From Lithospermum erythrorhizon (taxonomy: Eukaryota; Streptophyta; Magnoliopsida; Boraginales; Boraginaceae): a DNA stretch of 64,000 nucleotides. Below are positions 47,106-58,272 of the stretch, piece after piece. Each line of letters opens with the position of its first letter. The stretch's first letter is position 1. The notes under the pieces were generated by a model, which saw only the letters and a list, made by a program, of their open reading frames with translations, did not search any database and was not told the origin of the DNA. The DNA lies in assembly GCA_019722365.1 (NCBI GenBank), contig JADFUC010002352.1, positions 124,001 through 188,000 on the forward strand, in the 5' to 3' direction. A program made the position numbers and the translations under genes.

Positions 47106-48125
47106 TGGACGCTGGAGAATATTACCAATACGTGGACTTTGTATTCGGGGGCTCCTGCATCGCTAAGCGAAATGACGGGATTCAAGGACATCATGATAAA
47201 GCCATTCAAGCCACTTATTTCTTACCTATTGGGGATCTACCGACGGACCGTAGAAGTTGAATAAGACATTGTTGATCGATTATAGATCGCATGGGGTCAT
47301 GTGTTTATCATTTATCACACAGCGGTGATTCAATTTCGAGATTCTCGAGTGGGTTTCACGAGGCTGTGACTGTAATGAGTCGAGTACATCTTTCCATCCC
47401 CTGCATGTACGGGCAATCCGAGAACAATCCGCACTTTGGGAGGATAAGTGCTTCGTGGCTTGTGTTCTGTGCTTCTCGTGAGCTGACGACAAGTCGCTAA
47501 GACGTGAGCTGCGTGAACACTAGTTTTCATGCCAGTATCCGTGACGGTACCATTTCGAGGTATCAGATGGGCGAAAGCATCGACTCCGAGTCCGGTTGAA
47601 CGGCTGTGGGAGAAGTGGAAAGTTATGGTTCTCAGTTAGCTCTGCAGTTCAGCGGAGTAGGATTAAGCTGATATGTACAAAACTTCAGTGACACAGGCAT
47701 GCCGATCGTCAAGCCAAGGTGATCAGCCTCCTTCGCTGGGGAGATCATGTGGTTTTTTAGATATCGCCACGGAAGCGGGAGTAAATGAGATTTGGGAGGA
47801 AAGAAAGTCATTCCTTATATCGGGACTGCTTGAGATCTCTAAGAAATGTGGACCCGTAGCTTACTGCTTAGCATACCTCCGAGTTGGACATAATTCATGT
47901 TCTATTCCATGTGTCGTGTACGAGGAAGTATATTCGACGAAGCCGCACATTCTTAGCTCGGTACCGTGGAACTTCACATGATCTCACCTTCGGCGAGAAC
48001 CGCAGATTCTTGATCGGAGGGAAAAGTATCGAGGAACAAAGCGCGCCTCGTGAAAGTGTCATGTGGAGGAACCTCTCAACAAGGCAGGGCAGCTTACACG
48101 GGAACGCGACGCCGATATCGGGGAG
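47106..48125 (+). pseudogene. Integrase core and C-terminus of element A (right half)
   Basis: WTLENIT (47,106-47,126) followed by a shifted V-D-F (GAC at 47,135-47,137) is the W-x-W-E-x-I-x-M-D-F-V segment with the first catalytic Asp. SDSISRFSSGFHEAV (about 47,320-47,370) matches the D-S-R-F-T-S-x-F-W region around the second Asp. Later RFGRK and SPRK readings (about 47,780-47,815) and DIIHVLFHVS (47,887-47,916) match the conserved C-terminal I-H-N-V-F-H-V-S. A VMWRN reading near 48,059-48,075 matches the terminal V-x-W-R-N/H motif of the Tekay/Del-type tail. The third catalytic Glu is not readable. Confidence 0.85.
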
Positions 48126-48204
48126 CCATTACCCGCAGCCGCTGCAGGGGTAAGTTGTTTTGTCTTATGTGCTTTATGACTTCGAATTTTTCCCGGTCTT
48201 TCGG

Positions 48205-48252
48205 CCGAGTCGGGAAATTTCGAGGCAAAATTTTTATTATTGTGTGGCAGAC
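48205..48252 (+). other. 3' end motif and polypurine region of element A
   Basis: GGGAAATTTCGAGG, followed by AAAATTTTTATTATTG, corresponds to the GAATTTCGAGGACGAAATT string that ends pol and precedes the purine tract in this gypsy group. The purine tract itself has decayed to GTGTGGCAGA. The 3' LTR starts at about 48,253. Confidence 0.6.
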
Positions 48253-50398
48253 TATAAATAACCCGTCTGCATTTAGCATTATCAGAATATTATTTGGGGT
48301 TTGTGGGTTAAGCTTTATGTTCTAAAAATATCTTGCACTTAACTCCCATGTTGGAATATTCCATCCTTATCCTAGCAGTAGTCATCATCTTCTTTCTTTC
48401 TTCTAGCTATAAACAACCTCCTCCCCCATTTTTTCCTCAAACGCTTTCTTCCATTCCCTTTCCCCACCCTGTGCCTTTCATCCTAAAAATTTCGAGAGTT
48501 TCCAGTCATCCTCTACGCTTGAAGGTGCAAGAAGTTCTAAACCCTTGGAGTACCATGAAACTTGAGGATGTTGACTTTTGTTACCTTAAGTTTGTCCTGT
48601 TTCTTATTACTTATAACGTAACCATCATCTAAAGTTTTTCTAATATAGCAAAAGTTAGCGTGATAATAATCGATTTATGGGGTTGAAATATGTTGACGAC
48701 ATAGTTGACTTTCGCTGACTTTGTTGACTTTTTCAAATGGTTTTACGGTATTTCAGTACTCTTGACTTTATTATAATTGTTTCGAGGTGTAATGATTTTG
48801 TGATGTGTTAATGTTAAGATAAACGAAGTTTTGTAAGTCTGTAGTTAAATGGGTTTGAAATTAAAGTCGTTTAAAACGGGATGATTAGTTGCGCCATCGG
48901 AACTTTACTCGCCAGAACTAGTAATCGAACTCGCTAACCAATAAAATGAAAGTTACGAACTTAAGCTGAATAAGGTTATAATGGGGAATTTCCGCTGTCA
49001 GTATGTCGAGTATAGATATGAGATTAAATATATAAGTAGAATGTTATATTACTAGTTGTATATTATAAGTGCGAATTATAATTTTAAATGCTTGTTTAGG
49101 CGCTGACGCGGAGCGCCCGCTGTTGCTGACGAAATGGAGTTTTAAATGAAATGAAAGTGAGTATCTATCTCATCGGTGTTGATTAACTATTTGATTGCAT
49201 TGAGTACAGACAAAGTATATATGGATTGTGTTAAATTATATGTGACATGTATCATGGGTCGAGTCAGTTTGGCTGCGATGCTAACTCTCAGCTTAGTTGT
49301 GTGTATAGTATCGAGGAGTCATGAGTCGTATTATTAAGTATTAAGTACGCATGGTGTTTTGGCTGAGTTGTATCGGTTCGTATTTCAGCCTATACTCCTC
49401 GGTATAAGTCGTTAGCTGATTTTCGCTTCACACTGCTACGTATCTCTACGATACTATGCTCCATCCGGGCATAAGTTTCTCCGCAGTCGAGGTTGATTAT
49501 ATGCCATACAACCGTGACTTATATCGAGTTGTTAAGTTGATGCAGTTGCCGAGTTTATGTAGCTGTCGTAGCCGATAGAAATAGAGTTGTCGAAATAGTT
49601 TCGATACAATCATTAGTTGATCAGATTACCGAGTCAAGTTAGTCACGCCGAAATGCTGATGTCGCCATTGTAAGTCGATGAAGAAGGTCGAGTGTTTGTT
49701 GCTGCTATTGCAATCTTTCTTGGAAATGAAATGCTATTTGCTGATTGCCATCATCTTGGAATGTTCTGCTAGTGACGAATTTATGAACTTACGTAAATGA
49801 TAATGAAATTGCTAATGACTTCGTATTAAGATCTTAAGTTGAATAATATTATGTACCACTTATCTATCGTATGCAATATCATCTACTTTGGTACACTATC
49901 ATGTTGATCGGGGGTTAATTTCATTCTGAGATATATATTCACTAAGCTTCTCAGAAATTTTACACCCTATCTCGCTATGGTGGCAATTTCATTACTAGGT
50001 TGATGTGGTGTCATTCGCCTTCGGCTATTGTCGGCAAGTTATCGCTTTTAGAGAGCTTAACTATCAAGGGCGGCAAGTGATCCTCATGCGCCTCATTATT
50101 TTGTTTGATTGTAGTTCGGTTGTCTCGTATAGTTGTCATTTTTAGGATTTTTCGCTATCATATGTTGATATTTTGTACTGGGAGTTATATTGTATGTTTG
50201 TTGCTATTATGTGGTTGTGCTAATACCACTTATGGACTCTTTTTTCTTAAAAATTGTCTTTCTCGCTTCATTTGTTTTCTTTTATCGAAGTTACCATCTC
50301 CTGCCGGTCGCCTGCCTCAAAATCGAGTCATCCATCGATCGGGTGACTCTCTGAATCACCATTCTAACTGGGCGCATTTAATTGGCGTTGTCGTTACG
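48253..50398 (+). repeat. 3' LTR of element A
   Basis: It starts TATAAATAACCC (an altered TGTAATAA) and ends GTCGTTACG. It aligns with the 5' LTR along its length. It is followed by CATCA and then by the third piece of the B LTR. Open frames inside (48,333-48,632 and 50,105-50,428) are LTR sequence. Confidence 0.88.
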
Positions 50399-51350
50399 CA
50401 TCAAAAAGAGCCGCCGAAAAGGATATGATATTCTATGGGGCGTAAATGGGTGCTGGGGAAAAGGATATGTTTACCATCGTTATGTTACGCGGTAAGCCCG
50501 GGCCGGTGCGGCAACGACATTATATAAATGTCGCATAAAGTTATTGTGTGCATCGTCTCCGCACGGTGTCGACATTGCGGATGTCACCGCGCTTGAAATG
50601 TCGATAATGTCATGGTCTTCGTTTGTCCGAGTTCTCATAATCGTTATTGTGTTATAACTGCGGTACGGGAAGACTTATGTGTTTTTGTCATTGATATATC
50701 GCTGAATAACGTAGTTTCGAAGTCCTTTAAAATGCATGCCATATGTTTGAGGGATGGTTATTACTATCATGACGCCATGAATACTTAGTCTATGTTTCTT
50801 TTACCTTATATATACATATACTCTATCGCTTACGCCTTTATCTCTTGTTGTGTACCTCTACCCGGACGGGTAAGCTTTAACACTGGAAATGCTGACACGC
50901 TTTCCACTAAGTTGTCGAGGCTTTACCCCTTCCAACCCTCCGCATTGACAGTGCCCCTGCGGAAGTCGTCAGCTCGTGAGTATCCGATGATTTTACTTAG
51001 CGGTAGGACTCGGTGGCTGTGGATCCGGCACTATCTTTATTCTCACTAATTTTTCTTATTATGTACTCGAATTTCGTATTTTGTTTTTGGCGTTAGAAAA
51101 TATATTAACTATATTTGCGAAGTATCTGCTCGAATTACTATGAGTTTGCATTTTGGATTTGTTTAGATGATGCCACGATGGTTAAACTCTGTATGGAAAC
51201 GTTTTGAGCTTTCGAACTATTTTTACTTTTATCAAACTGTTCTACCGGACACAAACATGTTATTTTAAGGCCAACCATCGTATTTTAATTCGGCTATACG
51301 TTGATAACGACTCCAACCTCGAGGGCATACGACTCGAAGTGGTCGTTACA
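50399..51350 (+). repeat. 5' LTR of B, piece 3
   Basis: It aligns with about 57,487-58,272: shared GGTTATTACTATCATGACGC, AATACTTAGTCTAT, TTATATATACATATAC, CACTAAGTTGTCGAG, GGAAGTCG and ATTTTGTTTTTGGCGTT. It ends GTGGTCGTTACA, followed four bases later by the primer site. An open frame at 50,792-51,049 lies in the LTR. Confidence 0.85.
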
Positions 51351-51354
51351 ATTA

Positions 51355-51366
51355 TGGTATCAGAGC
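51355..51366 (+). other. Primer-binding site of element B
   Basis: TGGTATCAGAGC is a perfect 12-base match to the complement of the plant initiator tRNA-Met 3' end, followed by GTAGG. It is the best preserved primer site in the window. Confidence 0.92.
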
Positions 51367-51492
51367 GTAGGTTTTCGTTTTAACCGGCTTTGCAGGGCGC
51401 CAGGTGCCCACGCTTAAAGTTTTGTAAAAATTTTGTGGTACGAGTCTTTTATGAAGTCTAAATTATTTTTTATCTTCTTTGTAGATCACCGA

Positions 51493-52745
51493 GGATGCCA
51501 CCGGTAGGCCGAGTTGCGCAGACGAATCGCTGACCCCTAAAGTGGTGTACTTCTAGAGTAGAGGCCGAGACTAACATCGGGTGGGTGACGGAAGAGTCTG
51601 CAGACCTGCAGTGCGGGCGCTGTGAGGCGGTAGCTCATGGGAGCTGGGGAGGAAGCCGGACGCGCGCAGTGAGCCGAGCATGTACTCAACCGGTCCCTGC
51701 AGGACGCATCGCTGCAGGAGCCGTAGAGTACGAAGATTTTGGAGAGGCAATGGGAGAAAGCGCAGCCCCAGCACCGACCCTAAGAAGGCACTCCAGAGTG
51801 CAGATTCACTTAAAATTACTAGACAGCTTCCTCAAGAAGCGGACCACCCTCGAAGTTCCGCAGCGACACAATCGGAGGTCATGGGACACTCTGGAGGCAT
51901 TGTGAGAACAAGTTTGAAACCTCATGGATTGGGGATTTGAAGCCAAAGGTGAAGTTCGCAAAATTGGGCCTATTTATGAGTTGTGGAGTCGCTGAACCAC
52001 GCTCATGATTTGGTTGCTATGATAGACGCCGATCACACGGGTTCGATTGGGGGAACTCTTTAGGCAAAATTTCGCTTAGAGACTCATATGCACGCTTATG
52101 TAATGTGAGTCGATCCAGACGCAATGTGAGTAGAGACAAATACGGGTATGTGAAGTTTAGCGACGGCCGCTTTTGATTCCGGGAGTGTACCCCCACCGAA
52201 GCCATGTAGATCGCGCGGTTTTCACCGTGGGCCGAGGCCACAGATTCGCTGGTGAGATCGTCTCTTGCTTACTTACAAAGCAGTTTTCACTGAGGAATGC
52301 AACATAGCAGTGTGGAGCAGGGACATAGTAGAAGCCATGTGAAAAGAGTAGGAGGTCCTGATGCATTTTTAGCTACGTGGCCGCACTCTGGCTGCAGATT
52401 TCGTGAGGAACTTTCAAAGACCGCCAAGACGTAAACTATTTCAAGACACCTACCGTTTCGACCCAGATGAGGGTTTCTGCCTCGCACGTCCTAGAACGAA
52501 GTGTTTTCACGGTGGTATTTCGTGTTCCGAAGAGTATGTTCACAGCAATAAATCGTGGATGTAGCGGCACAAGTGAGAAATTGTCACACTTTGCAGTAAC
52601 GCTGCTACCAATGCCGCCTGTGGCATTTTGCGAATGTGTGTTCTTCGCACTAGAAAGAACGCCCATTTCCCGCCACAAATTGGGAGTCAGGATTTTAGGT
52701 AGTCGAGGTGGACTTGCTCAAGGACAGAGCCAAGGTCGGTGAGTC
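51493..52745 (+). pseudogene. gag of element B
   Basis: The start is placed at ATGCCACCGGTAGGC (51,493), reading M-P-P-V-G-R as expected for this gypsy group. The middle (about 52,040-52,080) reads RLGELFRQNF, similar to the W-x-x-F-K-E-x-F segment of the retrotransposon gag domain. A C-E-C reading near 52,630 may be what is left of the zinc knuckle, but GH-x4-C is lost. No uninterrupted stretch is longer than about 106 codons. Several overlapping short frames on both strands are shadows. Confidence 0.6.
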
Positions 52746-52859
52746 GTGGTAGACCGCGGCAACAAAGATGAGCGGAGTTGGAACCCGCAGGCACATCAAT
52801 GCACAACAGAGGCACGGATATTCAGAACGATGCCAGTAATTCTATCTTTATGGTTTTAG

Positions 52860-53230
52860 CTGCTCGCGGTATCATTTGACTCGAGCCACACACTCTTTTA
52901 TAATCTCCTCAATCCTTTACTAGAAGGTTACCTCGAGTTACGAACATCCGACAAGACTTTACACAATGACACCGCGGGAGGTCGGCCGAGGTAAATTGAG
53001 GCTTATAGAAACGCTCCCTATAATCATGTATTGTAGCGATCTATTACCCTTTTGAGTTAGTGGATTTTGACTTAATTTTGGGAAACGGATTGGTCAGAAA
53101 ATACCACGCCAGAATAAATTTTCACCTGTAGTGAGATCGCGGTTTAATAGCCCGAATAGGCTCACCATGTTTCGTTTGGGATACGGTGAGTTTTACCATC
53201 TTGTTTGATCTCAGCCAAGTAGAAGCCTCG
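52860..53230 (+). pseudogene. Protease C-terminal part and linker of element B
   Basis: The reading LVDFDLILGNGLVRKYHA (about 53,055-53,110) matches the family F-D-x-I-L-G-M-D-W-L-x-x-Y/H-A flap region, with M-D-W changed to N-G-L. The catalytic D-S/T-G triad upstream is not recognisable. Linker readings lead into RT. Confidence 0.7.
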
Positions 53231-53379
53231 TGAAGTTATTGAACAAGCGGGATGTATTGCATTTGGGTTATGTAATTGATCAGAAGAGCATTTGCAAGCT
53301 TGAAAATGTCCTGGATTTCGCGCAGAGACTGAGGACGCAGGTCCAAAGATTTTACGCATCACCTCCCAACAGACAGCCC

Positions 53380-54000
53380 TTTCAATCGGTGGTACCGAAC
53401 GGCCCGATATCTATGGCAATCAGATGCATCGGCTCAGTCAGAGTTGAAGGAGCTGGAACACGCAGCCTGCGTGAGCCGCCGGGAGAAAAGTATATCAGCC
53501 GAAGTTATTCTCCCTCGGGGTGCTCCAAAAAGATTGTTCTGCCGGGCAGCGTTGACGCGGAACGACGAGGCTTTGTATTGACACGCAATTGAACAAAGTG
53601 ACTATTAAAATGGGTACCGCCGTTAAGGATCGATGACCTTTTCGATCAACCCTAGGATTCAAAAGTCTTTTTCAAAATTGATTTTGAGGTTAGGATATCA
53701 CCAAAAGAAGATGATATATCAAAATCGGGCTTCGAACAAAGATATCGACACCATGTAGTTCTCGCATGCCGCTGGTTTGACAAATGCCCCAACAAATTTC
53801 ATGGACTGACATGAACCGTGTTTTCGTGAGTTCTGGATAAGTTTGTGGTTGTATTTATTGGATGACATCTTAATCTATTCCGTGGAGCGAATTGGAACAC
53901 GACGAGCATTCGAGGAAAGTGTTGAAATCTGGCTGGTAAAAGTTAAGTTGTATGGAAGTTTTCAAAGTGAGAATTTTGGTTGGGAAAGGTACAATTTCAG
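53380..54000 (+). pseudogene. Reverse transcriptase of element B
   Basis: In family order: YISRSYSPSG (about 53,490-53,520; family Y-I-R-P-S-x-S-P-W-G), IDDLFDQ (53,629-53,649), KVFFKIDFEV (about 53,663-53,692; family F-S-K-I-D-L-R), then a degraded Y-R-H-H-x-V-L-x-x-x-W-F-D-K/N-A-P segment. L-D-K-F-V-V follows, with DDILIYS at 53,861-53,881 carrying both catalytic Asp codons, and K-L-Y-G-S-F-Q-S-E-N-F at about 53,945-53,980. Frameshifts occur around 53,760, 53,810 and 53,857. Confidence 0.88.
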
Positions 54001-54179
54001 TCATGTTATCTCGAAGTTGTTAGTGTGGATCCACAAAAAGTGGCAGCGGTGATGAATTGGGAGAGCCGATGTTGCGACCGAAAGTGGTAAGCTGGTTTAC
54101 CAGTATTATGTATCTATCTTCATACAAGACTTTCACAATCGCCGCCTCCGTTTAATTGTTGACAAGGAAGTGGTAAAAT

Positions 54180-54620
54180 TATCGGTGGGGCCAAGAGTCA
54201 TGGATGCCCGCTTCAATGAGCCGTTGAGGAGATTGATCACAATGGCTGACACCACCGTCAAAATGAATCGGTAATGCTTGTACAACCCATGCTTCACATC
54301 AAGCGGTTAGGTCAAGGTATCGATGCAAAACGGGAAGGTAATCTCATATGCTTCTCTGAGCAATTGAAAAATCATATGAATTATCCTACCCATGATTTGA
54401 GTTGGCCGCAATTATTTCTTCTTTGAAAATTTAGCATACTACTTGCATTGCCAAGGTTAAATGCCGATATTTACGTATCACAAGAGTTTGAAGTATATTA
54501 CCACAGCTGAGTCGAATTTGAGGCAACCAAGGTGGACAGAGTTTCGAAAGTGACTACGATGTGACGATTGAAAGTATCATCCGTGCAAAGCAAATGTAGT
54601 GGCGGATTTTTAAGTCGGGG
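54180..54620 (+). pseudogene. RNase H of element B
   Basis: NGKVISYAS (54,329-54,355) is an intact RNase H segment. Shifted readings Y-P-T-H-D-L (about 54,382-54,400), Y-L-H-C-Q (54,430-54,450) and H-K-S-L-K-Y-I (about 54,480-54,500; family T-D-H-K-S-L-K-Y-I) follow in order. The catalytic Asp of T-D-H is changed (T-Y-H). Confidence 0.8.
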
Positions 54621-54939
54621 CAGCGGGCGAACCAAAGAGCTTAGCTGAAAACATATCGGGGTAAACTTTCAGGTCGTAGCGACGGACTTTGTTTGCTTAT
54701 ATGAAAGCGAGATCGATTGCTAGATAAATGCGAAATGCAAAAAAGAAAGCATTTAGGCGCGAGGCCCTCCATCGAGAAAGTCGAAGAGTGAGTGTAAACC
54801 TCGAAGCTTGCTGCTGGCGACGACGGTATTCTCGCTAGGGAGACAGGTTGTGCCCCACTTTCACCTAATAAGGGAGACTCCTGATGAATCTCAGTAACGT
54901 CATATAAACATGCATCTAGAAGTACCTAAAAACAAATCC

Positions 54940-55570
54940 CCATGGAGAAGCGACAGGCTGTGAAACGAAGAAAGTGGAATTTATGATTTCAGAATGTAAA
55001 ATGCTTAATTTTACAACAAGTCGGGCATTTTGACTATAAACCATATGGGTCAAGTGCCAACCGCCATCACACTGAAAAGTGGGAGTAAAAATCACTATGG
55101 AATTTGTGTTCTGGGCCTCCGAAAACTCGTAAGAAAATGATGGTGATTCAAGGACAGGATGCATCTATCTAAGACCGCCTCATTTTCTCTGCCTACTGTC
55201 AACCGACGGGTTTATAAAGTTGGGCTAAGATGTACGTGGACCAAGCAAGTAGACTACACAAGCCGAGAAAAGTTGGTTTCGATGGTGGACGAAGGTTCAC
55301 TTCTGGGTTTTGGGGACGCCTGTGAGTGATTAAAAGGACTTAAGTGTCAATTTGAGTAACGCTTCATCCTCAAACGGACGGATTATCCAAGAGAACGATT
55401 CAAACTGCCGTGAGGACATGCCACAAGCTTTCGCTGGTTGAAGCTTCTCGGGTAGCTGGATGATGAAGTCATTGAAATGGAGTTTCGCTTTATAACACAG
55501 CTTCAAGCTAGCATTGGGACGGAACCATTCAAGCTTTGTATATTTCTGGAGCTATAGCATCATTATGTCG
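54940..55570 (+). pseudogene. Integrase of element B
   Basis: VEFMISECKML (about 54,965-55,000) replaces the V-x-x-C-x-x-C finger end, with one cysteine lost. KITMEFVF (55,088-55,111) is the T-M-D-F-V segment in which the first catalytic Asp has become Glu. RFTSGFWGRL (about 55,290-55,325) matches the second-Asp region. LHPQTDG (55,362-55,382) followed by L-S-K-R-T-I-Q is the H-P-Q-T-D-G-Q-S-E-R region with the catalytic Glu changed to Lys. SFQASIG-like and E-P-F-K-L readings follow at about 55,500-55,545. It is inactive on several counts. Confidence 0.85.
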
Positions 55571-55993
55571 GAAACGAGGTAGGGGGAAAGAAAGATCATG
55601 GTCCCAGCCTGCAGTCTGATGTAGAGGAAGTTTATCTGTTAGAATCTAAGTACATTCACACATTTTTCATGTTTCTTGCTCTGAGGAAGATTTGCCTGAC
55701 TAGCCCTGAGCCTGAGTTTCAAATTGACATCATATCTTTAACTAGAAGTTAATTCAGCATCCTCTGCATCGTGAAAGAGAAGTATTTGAGAACAAATAAG
55801 AAATTAGTAAAAGTTTTGGAAGAACCATCTATAGAGCAGAAGCCACGCTGAGCGCCGAGGAGGATATGAGGAACCGTTAATTCCCCATGAATCCTTCTAT
55901 CCATGTTAAATACTATGAAGTTACTTTTGATTTTATCTTTCTCGTAGCAATTGAGTCAGAATTTCGGCGACGTAAATTTTGTTAGAAGTAGAA
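55571..55993 (+). other. 3' untranslated end and purine tract region of B
   Basis: No clear C-terminal integrase reading remains. GAATTTCGGCGACGTAAATT (55,960-55,979) matches the pol-end string of this gypsy group, followed by TTGTTAGAAGTAGAA, a decayed polypurine tract directly before the 3' LTR. Confidence 0.6.
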
Positions 55994-58272
55994 TGTAAAA
56001 CCGTAACTAATTTAAATAATACTAAAATGGGATTAAATTGATTAAAGTAAAATTTGAAACCACTTTATATTGTATTGCATTTATAAATGTTAAGTTTGGG
56101 AATTTATAGTCGAGGTAAGTTGAATCGAGAGGTATCGCTTGAACTAAAACGGTCGAATTCTCATCCGAATAAGCTCGTTTTTCCCTCATTCTTTCCGCAC
56201 ACCAAACAAGGCTTAAGAGTGGTAAATAAAACAAAAAAAAATCCCATCTCCCTTCCCCCTCTACAACCGCCGAACCCCATCCCCTCTCTAATCGATTTCT
56301 CCTCCATCTCGCAAGCTTTGGACCCCAAATTTCAGAGTTTTCCCCCAATCATCCTTCTATTCAAGGTAAAAAAGGCCAAACTTGCATTTTTATTTCACCA
56401 GGTTGACTTTTGTTTTACTTTTATTGCTTTTAATTGATTCCTGGACTTTAAATTAGTTGTCTTTGAAGTCAAATTACGCCAAGCTGATGAGAAACAAGCA
56501 GTTTTGTGGACGTTGACTTTTGGGGTCAATATCAGATATAGTTATTATCTAAAGTCTAAATTATAGTCTAGAGATTATAATAATCGATTTTTGGGAGAAA
56601 AGTTGTTGGTAAGTCAATAATTTCGGCTCGACCTTTGTCAAAACGTGTTAAATGATATAGGTATGTTCTTGGATCCTTATTAGAAGTTGTTTTAGAGAAA
56701 ATATGTCAAAAGTTAGATAAAATATATGTTGAAATTAAATTTTATTAGTTTTGAGTAGTAGCTGGCTTTGGGATTATGGTCAGTTAGAAACGGGTTTAAT
56801 TAGTTGGAAAATTAATAATGGGATTGATTAGAATTGCTTAATAAAAGCTAGTATTTAAGCACATGAGGCCGAAAGTTTAGGAGTTCGCAAAGATGAAATT
56901 TTGTCGCTTAGCTTATTGCTGGAAGCAACTAGCATATTTCACATAAAGTGACTGAATTTGGGGTACTAAAAAGTCAAGTAAAGGATAATTTATGAAGAAT
57001 TTGTAACTTTGTTTAGACTCGAACGCGGGAAAGTGCCATGGATCTATTTTCGGATCCGCCGCACTATGCGCCAGCCAGTGATTTATCACTGCTGACAACA
57101 TTATCATTGGTTAAGCATATGGTAAATTGATACGTGATCAAGTACATTCTCTGCCTCTGGCGAACTTATCCTGCTAGTATAGTCGCGGAAATCGCGGAAA
57201 TGTCGTAGCCGTGGCGATGGTCAGATTAGACAATAAAGTGATTTATATGGAATCGCGACTTATATTTATTTATATCGCTATATCGAGAATTTTGTGTGCT
57301 CTGCCGCCCTATCCGTCAAGAGAAGTTGTCAGAATGTCATGACGCTTACCTGGTTATGCCATCAAGGTCATGCCTGCTCTCATATGTAGAATGGTCACAC
57401 CATATTAGGACGCGGGTAATGCTGAATCACGTGCAGGTCAGCTTGGTGCGTGCATTGGGCGCTGCTTCATGATATCAGACAATATCAAGGGCGAGCAAGG
57501 TGTTCATAAGCATATTCTATGAGTGAAATGGGTGGGCGAGCTCAAGCTGAAAAGGATACTTATAAGATGTTATAATGCATATTTATAAATGTCTAGAAAT
57601 ATCAAACCGAGTCTTATACCGTTATCATAAGTATAACCGCAGATGCAAAGACTCATGCTTGCTTTTGCTCAAGTTTGATTGTGCACACATGCCATTCTTA
57701 GTTATATCTAATAACGTAAGTCGAGTCCTTTAAAATGTACATACTGGTGGACGGTTATTACTATCATGACGCTAAGTGAATACTTAGTCTATTTCTTTAC
57801 CTTATATATACATATACCTTATCGCCACTTTTGTCTCTGCATCACTTATCACCCGAGCTGATATCGCTTCACTAAGTTGTCGAGCTTACTCCCTTCCAAC
57901 TTCCGTGACGGACAGTGCCCTCAGGAAGTCGGGCTTGAGCTCAGGAGTATCTTACCATGGTAGACGGCATTGCTATATGATCCTGACAAACACCCTTGGC
58001 TCCTTACTCATTTTTCTTTATGCACTGACCCCCTCGTGATTTTGTTTTGGCGTTGAAAAACAATAACTTTATTATAAAGCATCTCGGCTCTGAATCATTA
58101 TTTGCATTTTGATTCTAAGTTAGATTTATCAATTTAATGCTAGACAAACTCTTTTCTAGAATTATTTTAATCAACCACTGAATCGTCAACATGCTTATTT
58201 TTACAGAAACCATCAGACGCATGATTCCTGATATACAAGGCTTTATAACGATCTAACCTGACAATTTTACAA
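55994..58272 (+). repeat. 3' LTR of element B (uninterrupted copy)
   Basis: It starts TGTAAAACCGTAAC and ends near TTTTACA. It has no insertions, so it serves as the reference for the two empty sites: ATAGG at 56,657-56,661 (solo LTR A) and a TATCA-like string at about 57,484-57,492 (element A). The last 100 bp are more diverged and slightly shortened relative to 51,250-51,350. Open frames at 56,022-56,437 and 56,913-57,107 are LTR sequence. Confidence 0.85.

Larger units (their letters stand above)
38679..50398 (+). mobile_element. Ty3/gypsy element A (Tekay/Del-like), complete, inserted in the 5' LTR of B
   Basis: LTRs are at 38,679-40,885 and 48,253-50,398, the primer site is at 40,890-40,906, and gag, protease, RT, RNase H and integrase remnants follow in gypsy order. 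The flanks CATCG (38,674-38,678) and CATCA (50,399-50,403) differ at one base and are the probable target duplication. The B LTR resumes beyond. A solo LTR (C2) interrupts the integrase; without it the element is about 9 kb. All frames are broken. Confidence 0.9.
34863..58272 (+). mobile_element. Ty3/gypsy element B (Tekay/Del-like), containing two family A insertions
   Basis: The 5' LTR is in three pieces (34,863-35,606; 37,776-38,678; 50,404-51,350). The primer site is at 51,355, the interior spans 51,354-55,993, and the 3' LTR is 55,994-58,272. Pol order is protease, RT, RNase H, integrase, so it is gypsy. Removing inserted DNA leaves about 9.5 kb. The flanks AAACA (34,858-34,862) and AAACA (58,273-58,277) are probably the target duplication. 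The 3' limit may be one base off. The RT and integrase readings are closest to the chromovirus-type plant elements, but no clear chromodomain remains. Confidence 0.85.

Noticed and set aside
48333..48632. 99-codon frame with a hydrophobic start resembling a signal peptide
   Set aside because: It lies wholly in the 3' LTR of element A. Corresponding positions in the other LTR copies are not open.
51585..51905. 106-codon open frame as a host gene
   Set aside because: It sits where gag of element B belongs, just after LTR, primer site and M-P-P start.
53230..53592. 120-codon plus-strand open frame as a separate gene
   Set aside because: Its second half reads as gypsy RT N-terminal sequence (Y-I-S-R-S-Y-S-P-S-G). 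It is a fragment of element B pol.
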